A stretch of DNA of 64,000 nt. It comes from an uncultured Ignavibacteriota bacterium (GTDB lineage: Bacteria > Bacteroidota > Ignavibacteria > Palsa-1295). The DNA lies in assembly GCA_903900335.1 (NCBI GenBank), contig CAIUMP010000007.1, positions 23,527 through 87,526 of the forward strand, read 5' to 3'. Position numbers and translations under genes: made by a program. The notes under the pieces were generated by a model, which did not search any database, had not been told where the DNA came from, and was given only the letters and a program-made list of their open reading frames with translations. Positions 17,887 to 27,523 of this stretch are shown one piece after another. Position 1 is the first letter of the stretch; every line of letters starts with the position of its first letter.

Positions 17887-19107
17887 ATGTACATGAAACG
17901 ACGAATGCAATTTCTACTAATTCATCTACTCGGCTTCCTTTCATTCACGACGCCACTTAGCTCCTGCAACCGCCACGAGGGCGATCCTCCCGCGAATATC
18001 TACACCGTTAGCCAGCATGGGCAGGATCGAGATTCCGTCAACGCCACGCTCACTGGCTCGAGACGCAATGCCATCACGGTGGCCGTGGCGAAGGCTAGCC
18101 CTGCTGTGGTTGGGATAAACGTGACGGCGGTACAGACGATACAATACCAGGAGTGGGATCCGTTTGGGATGTTCAACGATCCATTTATGAGGCAATTGAT
18201 GCCTAATATGGGCGGCACCCGCACTCGCAAATTTCCTGTAAAGGCACTTGGTTCTGGCTTCATAATTTCATCTGACGGGTATATCCTAACCAACGATCAC
18301 GTCGCAGGGAAGGCAACAAAGATCATCGTCACGACGACAAGCGGCTCCGAATACGATGCCAAACTGGTTGGCACCGATCCCAACTCCGACATATCACTTT
18401 TGAAGATCGAAGGAAAAGACTTTCCATTCTTGAAGCTTGGTAACTCCGGCGAGTTGGCGGTAGGGGAGTGGGCAATCGCAATGGGCAATCCGTTCGGTCT
18501 ATTCTCAATAAATGACAAGCCGACGGTTACAGTGGGAGTTGTAAGCAATACGGGGGTTAACTACGGATACTTCGATGGGCACAATTATCGGGATATGATC
18601 CAAACCGATGCTGCCATCTCCAGCGGTAATTCTGGTGGGCCACTGCTCGACGCCAATGGGGAAGTGATCGGAATGAATGCGATCATTCATTCGACGGCTC
18701 AAAGCAATGAAGGCGCGGGTTCGATCGGATTAGGATTTGCGATCCCGATCAACAAGATCAAGTCGGTGGTCGATCGTTTGCGAACAGGAGAAAAGGTTGA
18801 TCACAACATTACTGATCTCGGGATGGGCTTCGTCGACATTTCACAGTTGAGTGACGAGGACAAAGAATCTCTGAAGATAACGAATGAAATAGGAGTAGTC
18901 GTGCAGCGCATCTTCAGAAATAGTCCAGGAGACAGAGCAGGCATCCTGCCGGGTGACGTGATCCTTAGCCTCGACAATGAGAAAGTGAGGAGTACTACTG
19001 CGTTTGAGAGCGCCCTCGCGGATCATGAAGTCGGCGACAAAGTAACTTTCCACATTCTTCGGAATGGAAAGAACGTCGATGTGTCGATGAAGTTGGCTGG
19101 GAAGTAA
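17887..19107 (+). CDS. HtrA/DegP-like serine protease, probable lipoprotein
   Basis: About 406 residues. The N-terminus carries a signal with a plausible lipobox (TPLSSC, Cys about 27), which would anchor the protein to a membrane facing the periplasm. The trypsin-like triad is intact: His in TNDHVAG (~138), Asp in NSDISLL (~168) and Ser in SSGNSGGP (~249). One PDZ domain follows (about 305-405, with GDVILSLDNEKV). Many DegP homologues have two PDZ domains; this one resembles single-PDZ DegS/HtrA types. It likely degrades or senses misfolded envelope proteins. ATG 17887 or 17893 are both possible starts; TTG at 17884 directly precedes them. Confidence 0.92.
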   Translation: MYMKRRMQFLLIHLLGFLSFTTPLSSCNRHEGDPPANIYTVSQHGQDRDSVNATLTGSRRNAITVAVAKASPAVVGINVTAVQTIQYQEWDPFGMFNDPFMRQLMPNMGGTRTRKFPVKALGSGFIISSDGYILTNDHVAGKATKIIVTTTSGSEYDAKLVGTDPNSDISLLKIEGKDFPFLKLGNSGELAVGEWAIAMGNPFGLFSINDKPTVTVGVVSNTGVNYGYFDGHNYRDMIQTDAAISSGNSGGPLLDANGEVIGMNAIIHSTAQSNEGAGSIGLGFAIPINKIKSVVDRLRTGEKVDHNITDLGMGFVDISQLSDEDKESLKITNEIGVVVQRIFRNSPGDRAGILPGDVILSLDNEKVRSTTAFESALADHEVGDKVTFHILRNGKNVDVSMKLAGK

Positions 19108-19119
19108 GCTCGCTCGTGT

Positions 19120-19142
19120 GCAGGGAAGAGCCGCTTCCCTGC
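19120..19142. terminator. Weak hairpin between convergent genes
   Basis: gcagggaag (19120-19128) pairs with cttccctgc (19134-19142) around a 5-base loop, between the ends of the HtrA and purD genes. There is no U-tract on either side, so termination by it alone is doubtful. Confidence 0.35.
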
Positions 19143-19181
19143 CTCGCGTTGAGGAGAGCCAGTCGTTGACTGTAGGCGGCC

Positions 19182-20483
19182 TTAGTTCTTTAGCCCCTTC
19201 TTTCCGATGTCACTGCGATAGTACGCTCCGTTGAACCCGATCTGTGCTACGGCATTGTACGCTTGGGTGATCGTGCGGCGTAAGTCATCCTCATAACCAA
19301 CGGCTGTAACCGCGAGCACACGACCGCCCGAAGTTGCGAACTGCCCGTGTTCGTTCAGCTTTGTCGCACCATGGAAGATGGCAATCCCTTCCTCGATCTC
19401 TCGTTTCTGGGTGAAGCTTTCAAGCCCGCTGATCAGCTCGCCGGTTTGGTAGCTTTCAGGATAGCCCTGGCTTGCAATGACGACCGTCACTGCAGTTGCG
19501 GGAAACGCCTTGATAGGCAGTACCGAAGACAAATGCCCCTCTGCGCAGGCCAGAAATATTTCCGCGAGGTCTCCGTCAATTAGCGGTAACACTACTTCGG
19601 CTTCGGGGTCACCGAAGCGAACGTTGAACTCCACAACGCGTGCGCGGCCATCGGCAATCATCAGTCCGCAATAGAGTACGCCGCGATACAGCCGGCTCTC
19701 TTCTCGCATTCCTTTTAGTACTGGCTCAATGACTTCGCGCTTCACCTGCTCAATGATCTCCGGCGTTACCAGAGCAGTTGGTGCATACGCTCCCATGCCA
19801 CCAGTGTTCTTTCCGCGGTCACCATCTAGGATGCGCTTATGATCCTGCGCTGGAGCAAGCACCGCATAATCCACACCATCAGTGATAGCGAAGACACTTG
19901 CTTCTTCGCCCTCCATGAACTCCTCGATCACAATGCGTTGGCCAGCCTCACCGAAGATACGATGGGTAAAGATTTCGTCAAGCGCATGCGTGGCCTCTGC
20001 CTCGGTCTCACAGATGACGACCCCCTTACCGGCCGCAAGTCCATCTGCTTTGATCACGGCAGGGTAGCTCACGTGTCGTAAAAAAGCCCGACACTCTACG
20101 GTCTCTTCAAACGAGAATACCGCGTAGCGTGCAGTTGGAATATCATGCCTATGCATGAATTCCTTCGCGAATGCCTTCGAGCTTTCGAGCAGGGCAGCGT
20201 TTCGTCTTGGTCCGAATACCGGGATTCGTTCTTTGTCGAGCGCGTCCGCAACACCTGCTGCCAGCGGCCCCTCGGAGCCAACGACTACCAGATCGATTCG
20301 CTCACGCATCGCAAAGCCAGCGACGGCCTTCACGTCAGTGGGAATTAGCTCGGCGAGCTCCGCCACCTGCGCGATTCCGGCGTTACCAGGCGCGCAGAAT
20401 ATCTTCGCGACACGGGGAGATTGCTTCAGCTTCCAACAGATCGCGTGCTCGCGAGCACCGCCTCCAAGAACAAGTATTCGCAT
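19182..20483 (-). CDS. purD: Phosphoribosylamine-glycine ligase
   Basis: 433 residues from ATG at 20483 (MRILVLGGGAREHA), the standard PurD start; an in-frame extension to 20513 is less likely. ATP-grasp features are clear: KADGLAAGKGVVI, EEFMEGEEASVFA, DHKRILDGDRGKNTGGMGAY and EFNVRFGDPEAEVVLP. The enzyme joins 5-phosphoribosylamine and glycine using ATP, step two of purine synthesis. It stands alone, with no other pur gene nearby. It is convergent with the HtrA gene. Confidence 0.96.
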   Translation of the reverse strand: MRILVLGGGAREHAICWKLKQSPRVAKIFCAPGNAGIAQVAELAELIPTDVKAVAGFAMRERIDLVVVGSEGPLAAGVADALDKERIPVFGPRRNAALLESSKAFAKEFMHRHDIPTARYAVFSFEETVECRAFLRHVSYPAVIKADGLAAGKGVVICETEAEATHALDEIFTHRIFGEAGQRIVIEEFMEGEEASVFAITDGVDYAVLAPAQDHKRILDGDRGKNTGGMGAYAPTALVTPEIIEQVKREVIEPVLKGMREESRLYRGVLYCGLMIADGRARVVEFNVRFGDPEAEVVLPLIDGDLAEIFLACAEGHLSSVLPIKAFPATAVTVVIASQGYPESYQTGELISGLESFTQKREIEEGIAIFHGATKLNEHGQFATSGGRVLAVTAVGYEDDLRRTITQAYNAVAQIGFNGAYYRSDIGKKGLKN

Positions 20484-20710
20484 TAAGTTCGGGTAACGAG
20501 TAGTGAGTATCAAGTAACGAGTCGCAGGGGCGAGTTCGAGCCGCTAGAGCTCGTGGCTCGCTACCCATCTCTCATTACTTCCTGCAAATTTACGACGGAA
20601 TGTGGTGAGAAGTGGGGAAAAGGAGGTTTTTTGCTTATTTTAAAACATTTATTTGTAACCGGGAGGCGTTTCTGCGTTTCTATTACATGAGGCCTTGATA
20701 AATTGAAAGA

Positions 20711-22789
20711 ATGAAGTACTTCATTTTCGCGGTAGTGTTCGTGCTCGCATTCTCCTTCTCGGCGGCACGGTCCCAATGGATTCCCACAAATGGCCCTGAG
20801 CCTTCGCTGATACTCTCCGCTGGAACAGCTGGTAATATCTTCCTAGCAGGTACAGATTTGTATGGACCATATCGCTCGACCGACTCGGGGCTGAGCTGGA
20901 CTTCCATTCCTCTTGGAGTTAGTCCGTTTCAACGTCCTCAAGTATTCTCCATCACTCAGATCGGGCGCTACACACTTGCTGGTTCATCCGATTTCATCTT
21001 TCGCTCGACCGACAGCGGGCTAACGTGGACTCTCCCAGACAGCGAGCGTTTTGGGTCGGCCAATTTCAGTCGTCTACTCAGCCTTAACGGCAGCGTATAT
21101 GCGATTGCCTATTTCAACGAAGAGACGGGCATTTTTCGCTCAACCGACAGCGGCTCAACTTGGAAATGGGAAAAACTGAACTTGGGGTACTATACACGAA
21201 TTTTTGAGATGTGCGTGGTTGATACGCAGATCGTTGTCAGTACAGACAGCAGTTTCTACTATTTGGATGATCGTGCCGCGTCATGGAAACCTATGCCCCG
21301 AGGTCCGACCTCGTTAGGAAGCCCAATTTCCTCCATAGGGCATTATCTTTTCGCTGGGGGCGGGTTGGGGATCGCGCGAACGTCCGATCTTGGTAAGACC
21401 TGGACGATTTGCGATTCGGTTAAGAGCGATTATTTTTCCCTGTTTTATTCCGACAGCTCTGGTATCTACTCCGTTCGCTCCAAGGGTCGGATTTTCCATT
21501 CATCCGATTCAGGCAATACGTGGCTGGAGACAGACGCAGGTCTTACGGCAGAGGAAATCTACTCTCTGCAATCTCATGGTTCGATGCTGATTGCAGCGAC
21601 CGATCTCGGCATATTCCGTTCGTCCGACGCCGGACATTCCTGGGTTGCATCGAACAACGGAATGCCAATGCCAGAAGTCAGTTCCGTGCTCGTGAACGAC
21701 TCGCAGCTATTTGCGTTAAGCCCGAGAAGCGGTGCATTCTTTTCAAGCGATTATGGGAATCACTGGAAGAATGTAAGCTATGCTCTGGGTGCGAATGGAT
21801 ACCGGTTCTCCGCGCTCGTACAGGTTGGCAATCGTGTGTTTTTGAGTAGCACCTTCGCGACCTATTCAACTCAGGATCAAGGCCAAAGCTGGAGCACCCA
21901 GCCAAGTAAAATACAGGTTGCAAGTTTTGGTCTTCATGGCAGTACGTTGCTAGCGGGTTGTTACGACGGTGTGATTCGATCAACGGACAGCGGAAGAACA
22001 TGGGGGGACACCACGATCTTCTTGTTTCCCAATGTCGGCCACACAGAGGTTAACGGATTCGCATTCTCCGGTTCGATGGCCTTTATTGCCACGGATGGTG
22101 GAGTTGGTGTTTCTTCAGACGATGGTCGCACATGGGGACTGACCCTGAATTGGCCTCAGCCCTACGTCCATTCCGTCGCAGCAGATCACTACGCCGTTTA
22201 CGCTGCAACACAAAGAGGGCTGTATCGCTCAACGGACAGTGGACAGCATTGGAGCAGAGCGGATGCGTCGTTTAACTATGGGTATGCTGACACATCTGTA
22301 CGGGCACTCTCCATCGTGGACGGCAATGTGTTTGCTTCCACCGATTACGATGTCTATGTGTCGCGGGATCACGGTGAGAGATGGATTTCGGCAGGTTCGG
22401 GTCTCGCGGCTGTGGCAGAGTCATTTGCAGTTTCAAAGACAGACCTTTTTGCTGGTACCAGTCATGGTGTGTGGCGGCGACCGCTTTCGGAAATTATTAG
22501 ACCGGAATCCGTTCGGTCGCCTGAGGCCACACCAACCTCCATCACTTGTTATCCGAATCCACTTGTGTCAGCGGTAACAATCATGCTAAATTCCGATGTG
22601 GCTTCACACGTGGATATTGCAATTGTGAATTCTCTTGGAGTCGAGGCAGCTCACGTATTTAGCGGTGCCGTCAAAGCAGGATTGTCTTCATTCCGCTGGC
22701 AAGCACCGATCGGGTTGCCAGCGGGCGTGTATCAGTGTCGCGCCCGTCTGAACGATGTGCAGGTATCCGCAGGTATGATCGTCGAATGA
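20711..22789 (+). CDS. BNR-repeat secreted protein with type IX (Por) sorting domain
   Basis: 692 residues. Signal peptide 1-21 (ending ARSQ). About ten Asp-box/BNR-type repeats of the form FRSTDSGxTW follow, spaced as in sortilin-like or photosystem-stability-factor-like beta-propellers. The C-terminal 85 residues (ITCYPNPLVSAVTIML...GVYQCRA...VSAGMIVE) match the type A C-terminal domain of type IX secretion substrates: CYPNP, then an LPAGVYQ-like turn and a final short strand. This predicts export by a type IX system and surface attachment. No T9SS machinery gene lies in the window. Function of the propeller is unknown. Confidence 0.9.
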   Translation: MKYFIFAVVFVLAFSFSAARSQWIPTNGPEPSLILSAGTAGNIFLAGTDLYGPYRSTDSGLSWTSIPLGVSPFQRPQVFSITQIGRYTLAGSSDFIFRSTDSGLTWTLPDSERFGSANFSRLLSLNGSVYAIAYFNEETGIFRSTDSGSTWKWEKLNLGYYTRIFEMCVVDTQIVVSTDSSFYYLDDRAASWKPMPRGPTSLGSPISSIGHYLFAGGGLGIARTSDLGKTWTICDSVKSDYFSLFYSDSSGIYSVRSKGRIFHSSDSGNTWLETDAGLTAEEIYSLQSHGSMLIAATDLGIFRSSDAGHSWVASNNGMPMPEVSSVLVNDSQLFALSPRSGAFFSSDYGNHWKNVSYALGANGYRFSALVQVGNRVFLSSTFATYSTQDQGQSWSTQPSKIQVASFGLHGSTLLAGCYDGVIRSTDSGRTWGDTTIFLFPNVGHTEVNGFAFSGSMAFIATDGGVGVSSDDGRTWGLTLNWPQPYVHSVAADHYAVYAATQRGLYRSTDSGQHWSRADASFNYGYADTSVRALSIVDGNVFASTDYDVYVSRDHGERWISAGSGLAAVAESFAVSKTDLFAGTSHGVWRRPLSEIIRPESVRSPEATPTSITCYPNPLVSAVTIMLNSDVASHVDIAIVNSLGVEAAHVFSGAVKAGLSSFRWQAPIGLPAGVYQCRARLNDVQVSAGMIVE

Positions 22790-22805
22790 TCGTATCTTTG
22801 TGCCA

Positions 22806-23663
22806 ATGATATCCTCATTCCGCCGCTCATCCCTTTCCCCTTCCTGGACACTCGAAACTCGAACCCACAACGAGATTATCTGGCGTCTCCTAATCTCCCC
22901 TTCCGGCGTCCTCGTCGGAGAGGAGCGGGATATAGAGGCAAAGACGGCCTCGCTGTTCGCGATTGATCTACTAGCGGGAAAGACGCTCTGGCGTCACGTT
23001 ACGCTTGACGAACCGTGGTGGTTTGCCTCAGAAAAGGCAACGGAGGAGACACTCTTCCTTCAAACGTATCGCAAGCCCGATCTGCCTGAACCGAAGGGGA
23101 TTATTGCGATAGACCTCAAAACCGGGAATGTGCGGTGGCAGCAACACGAATTCAGCCTTTTTCGCATTGATCGAGATAAAGTATTTGCCACGCGGCTGGG
23201 GTTTAGCCGTCGGGACTATCTATCACTTGATCCCAGAACAGGGGGCATAGTTGAAGAGCTCGGTGATACCGCTCCCGCGCTCAAGCAGCTCAACGTCTCG
23301 AGTACAGAGCCTGATACCAACACCCTAAATTCAAACCCCCTCAGGAGCAATGATCCGGCTTGTGAGATGTTTTACGCCGTTGTTGACCCCACGGATATTC
23401 GAGGGCCAGTTGAGTACCTTGAGTTCAAGGACTACAATATGTACTGCTACCACGCCCGTGTGCGGGGTGGGGCTGATGCAATGCTTCAGAATATGCTCAC
23501 CAACGAGCTTGTGGTGCTCGGCAGGAAATCCGGCAAGGTCATCTTTCGCGAAACCTTACATCGGGAAACGCCCTTTCCGCTTCCGGACAATTTTTTCGTC
23601 ACTCACGATACCCTGATCTATGTCAAAGAAAAACGCGAGCTGGTTGGCGTTAAGCTGCTGTAG
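22806..23663 (+). CDS. DUF4905-like protein
   Basis: About 285 residues, no signal peptide, so cytoplasmic. The body has PQQ-propeller-like blades (LFAIDLLAGKTLWRH, GIIAIDLKTGNVRWQQ, YLSLDPRTGGIVEEL), and the arrangement resembles the DUF4905 family of Bacteroidota. Function unknown. ATG 22806 is chosen; GTG 22800 is in frame and just after the preceding stop. Its 3' end overlaps the next gene by 44 bp. Confidence 0.75.
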   Translation: MISSFRRSSLSPSWTLETRTHNEIIWRLLISPSGVLVGEERDIEAKTASLFAIDLLAGKTLWRHVTLDEPWWFASEKATEETLFLQTYRKPDLPEPKGIIAIDLKTGNVRWQQHEFSLFRIDRDKVFATRLGFSRRDYLSLDPRTGGIVEELGDTAPALKQLNVSSTEPDTNTLNSNPLRSNDPACEMFYAVVDPTDIRGPVEYLEFKDYNMYCYHARVRGGADAMLQNMLTNELVVLGRKSGKVIFRETLHRETPFPLPDNFFVTHDTLIYVKEKRELVGVKLL

Positions 23664-24102
23664 TCTCTTCCTTTTTTGCATTTCGCTCGCGGGCTGCGAC
23701 CGGGGTGCGTCAAATCAGATAGGCGTTGCCCGCAAATTTGCGGATGCGGTTACACGTAATCAGGTGGGCGCGCGGGATTCAATGATCGCAACGGTGAAAT
23801 TCAGGGAGTACTTCTCAAATGCGTATGTCTCGAAGGACATGATCACCTGGTTCAGAAGCTTTTACAGTTACAAGGATGGACACTTCATTGGTGAGTCGTC
23901 CGCGGATGTTGACCGCAGTCTTGCCAAAGAGCTCGAAGGCACGTTGATAGATACCAATCATGTGGAGGAGACGGGCATCGTAAAGGTCAAGTCGCCAACG
24001 CCAGGTGAAGAGTCCGCCTATTTCTGGATGGTACGGCAATCAGGAAAACCGTGGAGAGTCGCAATCGTAACAAAAGGCGAAGCGGCCGTTGATTTTAGAT
24101 AA
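23620..24102 (+). CDS. Small lipoprotein of unknown function
   Basis: 160 residues. The hydrophobic N-terminus with lipobox SLAGC (Cys26) marks a lipoprotein. The mature part (VARKFADAVTRNQVGARDSM, then a compact alpha/beta segment ending PWRVAIVTKGE) resembles small NTF2-like or DUF4878-like periplasmic domains, but I cannot assign it firmly. It starts inside the preceding gene (44-bp overlap in another frame) and is followed after 5 bp by the peroxiredoxin gene, so the four genes from 22806 to 25223 are probably one operon. Confidence 0.75.
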   Translation: MSKKNASWLALSCCSLFLFCISLAGCDRGASNQIGVARKFADAVTRNQVGARDSMIATVKFREYFSNAYVSKDMITWFRSFYSYKDGHFIGESSADVDRSLAKELEGTLIDTNHVEETGIVKVKSPTPGEESAYFWMVRQSGKPWRVAIVTKGEAAVDFR

Positions 24103-24107
24103 CAGCT

Positions 24108-24569
24108 ATGTTACAAGAAGGAGACAAGGCGCCGGATTTTTCGGCGAAAGACGATAAAGGCAACGACGTATCCCTCAAGGATTTTCGTGGCAAGAAACTC
24201 GTCCTCTATTTTTATCCGAAGGATGACACCACGGGCTGCACCGCCGAAGCCTGCGATTTTCGCGACAATCTTGCGCGGGTCAAACGGAAAGGTGCCATCG
24301 TCGTTGGTGTCAGTCCCGACAGCGAGAAGAAGCACGCGAAGTTCAAGACGAAGTATGAGCTGACATTCCCGCTTCTCGCAGATGAAGAGAAGAAGATCGT
24401 AACCGATTACGGCGTGTGGAAAGAGAAATCCATGTATGGGCGAAAGTACATGGGCGTAGAGCGCACAACATTCATCATTGATGAGAAGGGGAAGATCGAG
24501 AAGATCTTTTCGAAGGTGAAGGTTGCGGGTCACGTCGATGAAGTGCTCGCGGCACTGTCTCCAATGTAA
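24108..24569 (+). CDS. bcp: Thioredoxin-dependent peroxiredoxin (Bcp/PrxQ)
   Basis: 153 residues, typical of Bcp. The peroxidatic Cys44 sits in TTGCTAEACDF, and Cys49 five residues later is the resolving cysteine of the alpha2-type PrxQ subgroup. The PKDDTTGCT signature and the C-terminal VAGHVDEVLAAL helix are present. It reduces hydrogen peroxide and organic hydroperoxides with electrons from thioredoxin in the cytoplasm. It lies between the lipoprotein and GNAT genes with gaps of 5 and 6 bp. Confidence 0.95.
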   Translation: MLQEGDKAPDFSAKDDKGNDVSLKDFRGKKLVLYFYPKDDTTGCTAEACDFRDNLARVKRKGAIVVGVSPDSEKKHAKFKTKYELTFPLLADEEKKIVTDYGVWKEKSMYGRKYMGVERTTFIIDEKGKIEKIFSKVKVAGHVDEVLAALSPM

Positions 24570-24575
24570 CCGCCG

Positions 24576-25223
24576 ATGAGCCCGCTCGACGCATTTGAAC
24601 CACCCGAGCGAATTCCGAAGTCGATTCGATCGGAGCGGCTTGTCTTGCGTCAGTATCGCTTGGAAGACGCGGAAGAATTTGCCAAGCTCTACACTGATTC
24701 ATTTCCGGGGCATCTCGAACCGTGGTCACCCCCCGCGTCTGTTGGATATGCAGATGCAAGCACACGGATTGCGGCACGCGATCACATATTAGCCGCTATT
24801 GACTTCTGGGAGGAAGGGCGCGACTACCGCTTCTTCATTACGCTGCGTGTGACCGGCGAGATTCTTGGTCAGATCGGTTTGACACAGGTAATACGCGGTG
24901 TTTCGCAATCGTGCTTCATCGGTTATTGGATTGGCAAACCGTTCATAAATCAAGGCTATGCAACGGAAGCGGTTGTTCTAATAATGGAGTTTGCCTTCGA
25001 GCAGTTAATGCTTCACCGTGTCACACTCTGGATCGCAACCGGGAATGCGTCGAGTCTTCGCATTCCAAAGAAGCTGGGGCTGCGCTCTGAAGGCATCGCA
25101 ATTCGCGCGCTCTATCTTGGAAATGAGTGGCGCGATACGGAAATCTTTGCGATGACGCTCGAAGAGTGGATCGAGCGAAAAGAGGAGTTGAAACGCACCT
25201 TCGCTCCCGGAATTTATCCTTGA
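24576..25223 (+). CDS. GNAT acetyltransferase, RimJ/RimL-like
   Basis: 215 residues. The fold pattern fits RimJ/RimL N-acetyltransferases: SERLVLRQYRLEDAEEFAKL at the start, IGYWIGKPFINQGYATEAV for acetyl-CoA binding, and NASSLRIPKKLGLRSEG near the end. Family members acetylate protein N-termini or small molecules. The substrate is unknown. It starts 6 bp after bcp. Its stop overlaps the 3' end of the convergent DUF5916 gene by 10 bp. Confidence 0.88.
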   Translation: MSPLDAFEPPERIPKSIRSERLVLRQYRLEDAEEFAKLYTDSFPGHLEPWSPPASVGYADASTRIAARDHILAAIDFWEEGRDYRFFITLRVTGEILGQIGLTQVIRGVSQSCFIGYWIGKPFINQGYATEAVVLIMEFAFEQLMLHRVTLWIATGNASSLRIPKKLGLRSEGIAIRALYLGNEWRDTEIFAMTLEEWIERKEELKRTFAPGIYP

Positions 25224-27487
25224 ATCAAATACTGCACCTTCGCGAAGAACTGCCGCGCTGTCGGCTGCAAATTCCTCGTTCCACCGATAGTCGCGAAGTC
25301 ATGCGTCGAACCAAAATAGAAGCTCGAAAACGGATTCAGCTTATACGTAACAAGTGGGTCGAACTCAAACTGCTGTGAGAACCCGTCATACTGCGCGACT
25401 ATCCTCGCATCAAGTTCTCTGGTGAATTGGTAGGTAAACCTCGAACGATAGATCGAACCATTGTAATACACCGAGCCATCATCCTTCTTGAGTTGCGAAA
25501 AGATATACGAGGGTTCGATGAGAAGGCTGCCGATAGGCTTGAGTGTTGCGGTCGCGCTTACATCTATTCCCTCACCCGCGAATGGGATAGCGGCATTGCG
25601 CGCAATTGTCCTGCCCGCCGTGATCTCACCATAGAGCGATAGGTGCGCATCGAACGATGTCTGACCGCCAACATCCCATTGCTTCATGTTGTCAAAGACA
25701 ATGCCATGGAATTGCTCAGTGTAGAACCGTTCAAAATACCAGATGCTGGATTGCGCTGTGAGATCGAGATGGAGGAGTGGCTTTAACTCCCGTAGTTTTG
25801 TTTCATGCTGGTAGTTCCAATCATACTCGGCGCTGAGCATCGGGTCAGCTTCAACAAGCCATTTCAGCCACGAGGGCGGATCGATGATCGGAAATTTATA
25901 CTTCGCCATAGCGACGGCGATCTGGAGATCGTTGTTGAAGAACGACCCATTGCCCGCACGGAACGCGGGGTTGGTTGCTTGATATCCAATGTGCGCATCC
26001 AAGGTTGGAGTGAGGCGTTCGATCTGAACGAATGCCGCGGTGCCACCGAATCGCTCCCCGTCATACTCTGTCGTGTGAAGTCCGTTGTCGAACGTGCTGG
26101 AGTCGCCTACCGTATGTGTGTTGGGTTCGACAGTGCCACTCCACAATCCCTGGCCAATCACTGCCACGTTCTCGAAAAGCCGAAGTCGCCCGTCGATACC
26201 GGCAACAGTGTTGGAGCCTTTGTCATCGTATCGCCTGTCCGTCACAAGTGCGCCGAGGTAGGTATCCGAGCCGAGCGTTTTTGACACTCGGATAATATTA
26301 GAATAGGACTTACCAACATCCGGCAAAACGATGCTCCGTTCTTCGAGTGGAATAATGACAGGTGAATGCAGATCGTAGCCGCCAAGATACGCGACGCTCA
26401 GCGTCGGATCGCGATGGAGTAGTTTGACTGCTGCAAGCGGATCATCAATGGAGCGAGTGTAGATCGCGCTCAGATAGGTATTGAAGAGATCACTTCCATC
26501 CTGGAAGAACGGGCGATGCTCCGGGTAGAACAACGCGAAGGTTGTATTCACACTTACTCGCGCAGCATCGGACTCCACTTGACTAAAATCAGGATTGATG
26601 GTTGCCTCTATCGAACTGGCAGTTCCCAAACTATAATCCAATCCAAGCGAGGGTTTGAGCTTGACTGGATCATTGATGAGGTGCGAACCCGCCGCGCCGG
26701 ACGGCGCTGTGAGCGCAGCGGATTGTGTGGACGCGAGCGATGGAAGCAACTCGAACGAACCCGAGTGTGGAATATTCTCGATGCCCGTCAGTGGCCCCAA
26801 CTGGCAAAACCAACATGGCTGACGAAAATCTATCGGACTCGACCCCATTTTATAGACGACATCACGCGGATAACTTCGCCAAAAGGATACGTGAAAGTTT
26901 TGGACCGCCACACTGGGAAACCGCAGACTGCGAAATGGTATGCGCAACTCTGTTTGCCATCCATCAGCAGTGATCTTCGATTCGCCATCGTAGATGAGGT
27001 CGTAGGTGATGTCCTCGTTCGTCGCTGTCCAGAAGAGATCGCCTTGCACACCTTGTGGGTTGATGTAGATCTCGAACGCCTTCTTAGCGTCTCCATACGT
27101 GTCCAATATCAACCCCATAAAATCGTCGGAGAAGATATTATCACGGCCGATCATCGTGTGCCGAATGTTCTCGGGGTGCGGATCGTGGGCGATCATTGCA
27201 ACATAGAGGTAGTCATCGTCGTATGTGACGAGTGCATCGGTCGTCACGGGTGGCCGGAGCATCGGATGAGGGAAGCAGAGCGTGAACGTACTTGTTCGAG
27301 CGGCGTGCTCCCAACCTGGGTCGGAGAGATCTCCATCGAGGGTGATCGCACCAACACGGCGGGTGACATTCAAGCTTGGATTCAACACCGGATGGTACGC
27401 TGTATCGGCGGAGGTACTCTGCGCACTCCCGACTCGTGGTGAAAGAAGCAGTGTTAGTGCGAGAAGAACCAGTAACAATCGCATCAT
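25214..27487 (-). CDS. DUF5916-type outer-membrane protein with CBM9-like N-terminal domain
   Basis: 757 residues. Signal peptide about 1-22 (ending GSAQS). A CBM9/DOMON-like beta-sandwich follows (about 40-215: ITLDGDLSDPGWEHA, DDDYLYVAMIAHDPHPENI, FEIYINPQGVQGDLFW). The remainder (SQVESDAARVSVN...RPFFQDGSDLF) is the region seen in DUF5916 proteins and is predicted to form an outer-membrane beta barrel. Homologues are common in Bacteroidota and Chlorobiota; their role is unproven, with carbohydrate binding or import suggested. Its start is divergent from the LolA gene across 36 bp, so the two promoters must overlap. Confidence 0.87.
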   Translation of the reverse strand: MMRLLLVLLALTLLLSPRVGSAQSTSADTAYHPVLNPSLNVTRRVGAITLDGDLSDPGWEHAARTSTFTLCFPHPMLRPPVTTDALVTYDDDYLYVAMIAHDPHPENIRHTMIGRDNIFSDDFMGLILDTYGDAKKAFEIYINPQGVQGDLFWTATNEDITYDLIYDGESKITADGWQTELRIPFRSLRFPSVAVQNFHVSFWRSYPRDVVYKMGSSPIDFRQPCWFCQLGPLTGIENIPHSGSFELLPSLASTQSAALTAPSGAAGSHLINDPVKLKPSLGLDYSLGTASSIEATINPDFSQVESDAARVSVNTTFALFYPEHRPFFQDGSDLFNTYLSAIYTRSIDDPLAAVKLLHRDPTLSVAYLGGYDLHSPVIIPLEERSIVLPDVGKSYSNIIRVSKTLGSDTYLGALVTDRRYDDKGSNTVAGIDGRLRLFENVAVIGQGLWSGTVEPNTHTVGDSSTFDNGLHTTEYDGERFGGTAAFVQIERLTPTLDAHIGYQATNPAFRAGNGSFFNNDLQIAVAMAKYKFPIIDPPSWLKWLVEADPMLSAEYDWNYQHETKLRELKPLLHLDLTAQSSIWYFERFYTEQFHGIVFDNMKQWDVGGQTSFDAHLSLYGEITAGRTIARNAAIPFAGEGIDVSATATLKPIGSLLIEPSYIFSQLKKDDGSVYYNGSIYRSRFTYQFTRELDARIVAQYDGFSQQFEFDPLVTYKLNPFSSFYFGSTHDFATIGGTRNLQPTARQFFAKVQYLIQG

Positions 27488-27523
27488 GCGGTCAGAATTG
27501 AACGATTCGAGGTAACGACGACA

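Noticed and set aside
20484..20600. Short repeated pieces (taacgag) and a possible hairpin upstream of purD
   Set aside because: Too short and imperfect to support a purine riboswitch, operator or repeat element.
22793..22800. TATCTTTG, a match to the Bacteroidota -7 promoter motif TAnnTTTG, just before the DUF4905-like gene
   Set aside because: It lies within the spacer between two adjacent same-strand genes, no matching upstream box is present, and I did not see the motif repeatedly before other genes. A chance match is likely.
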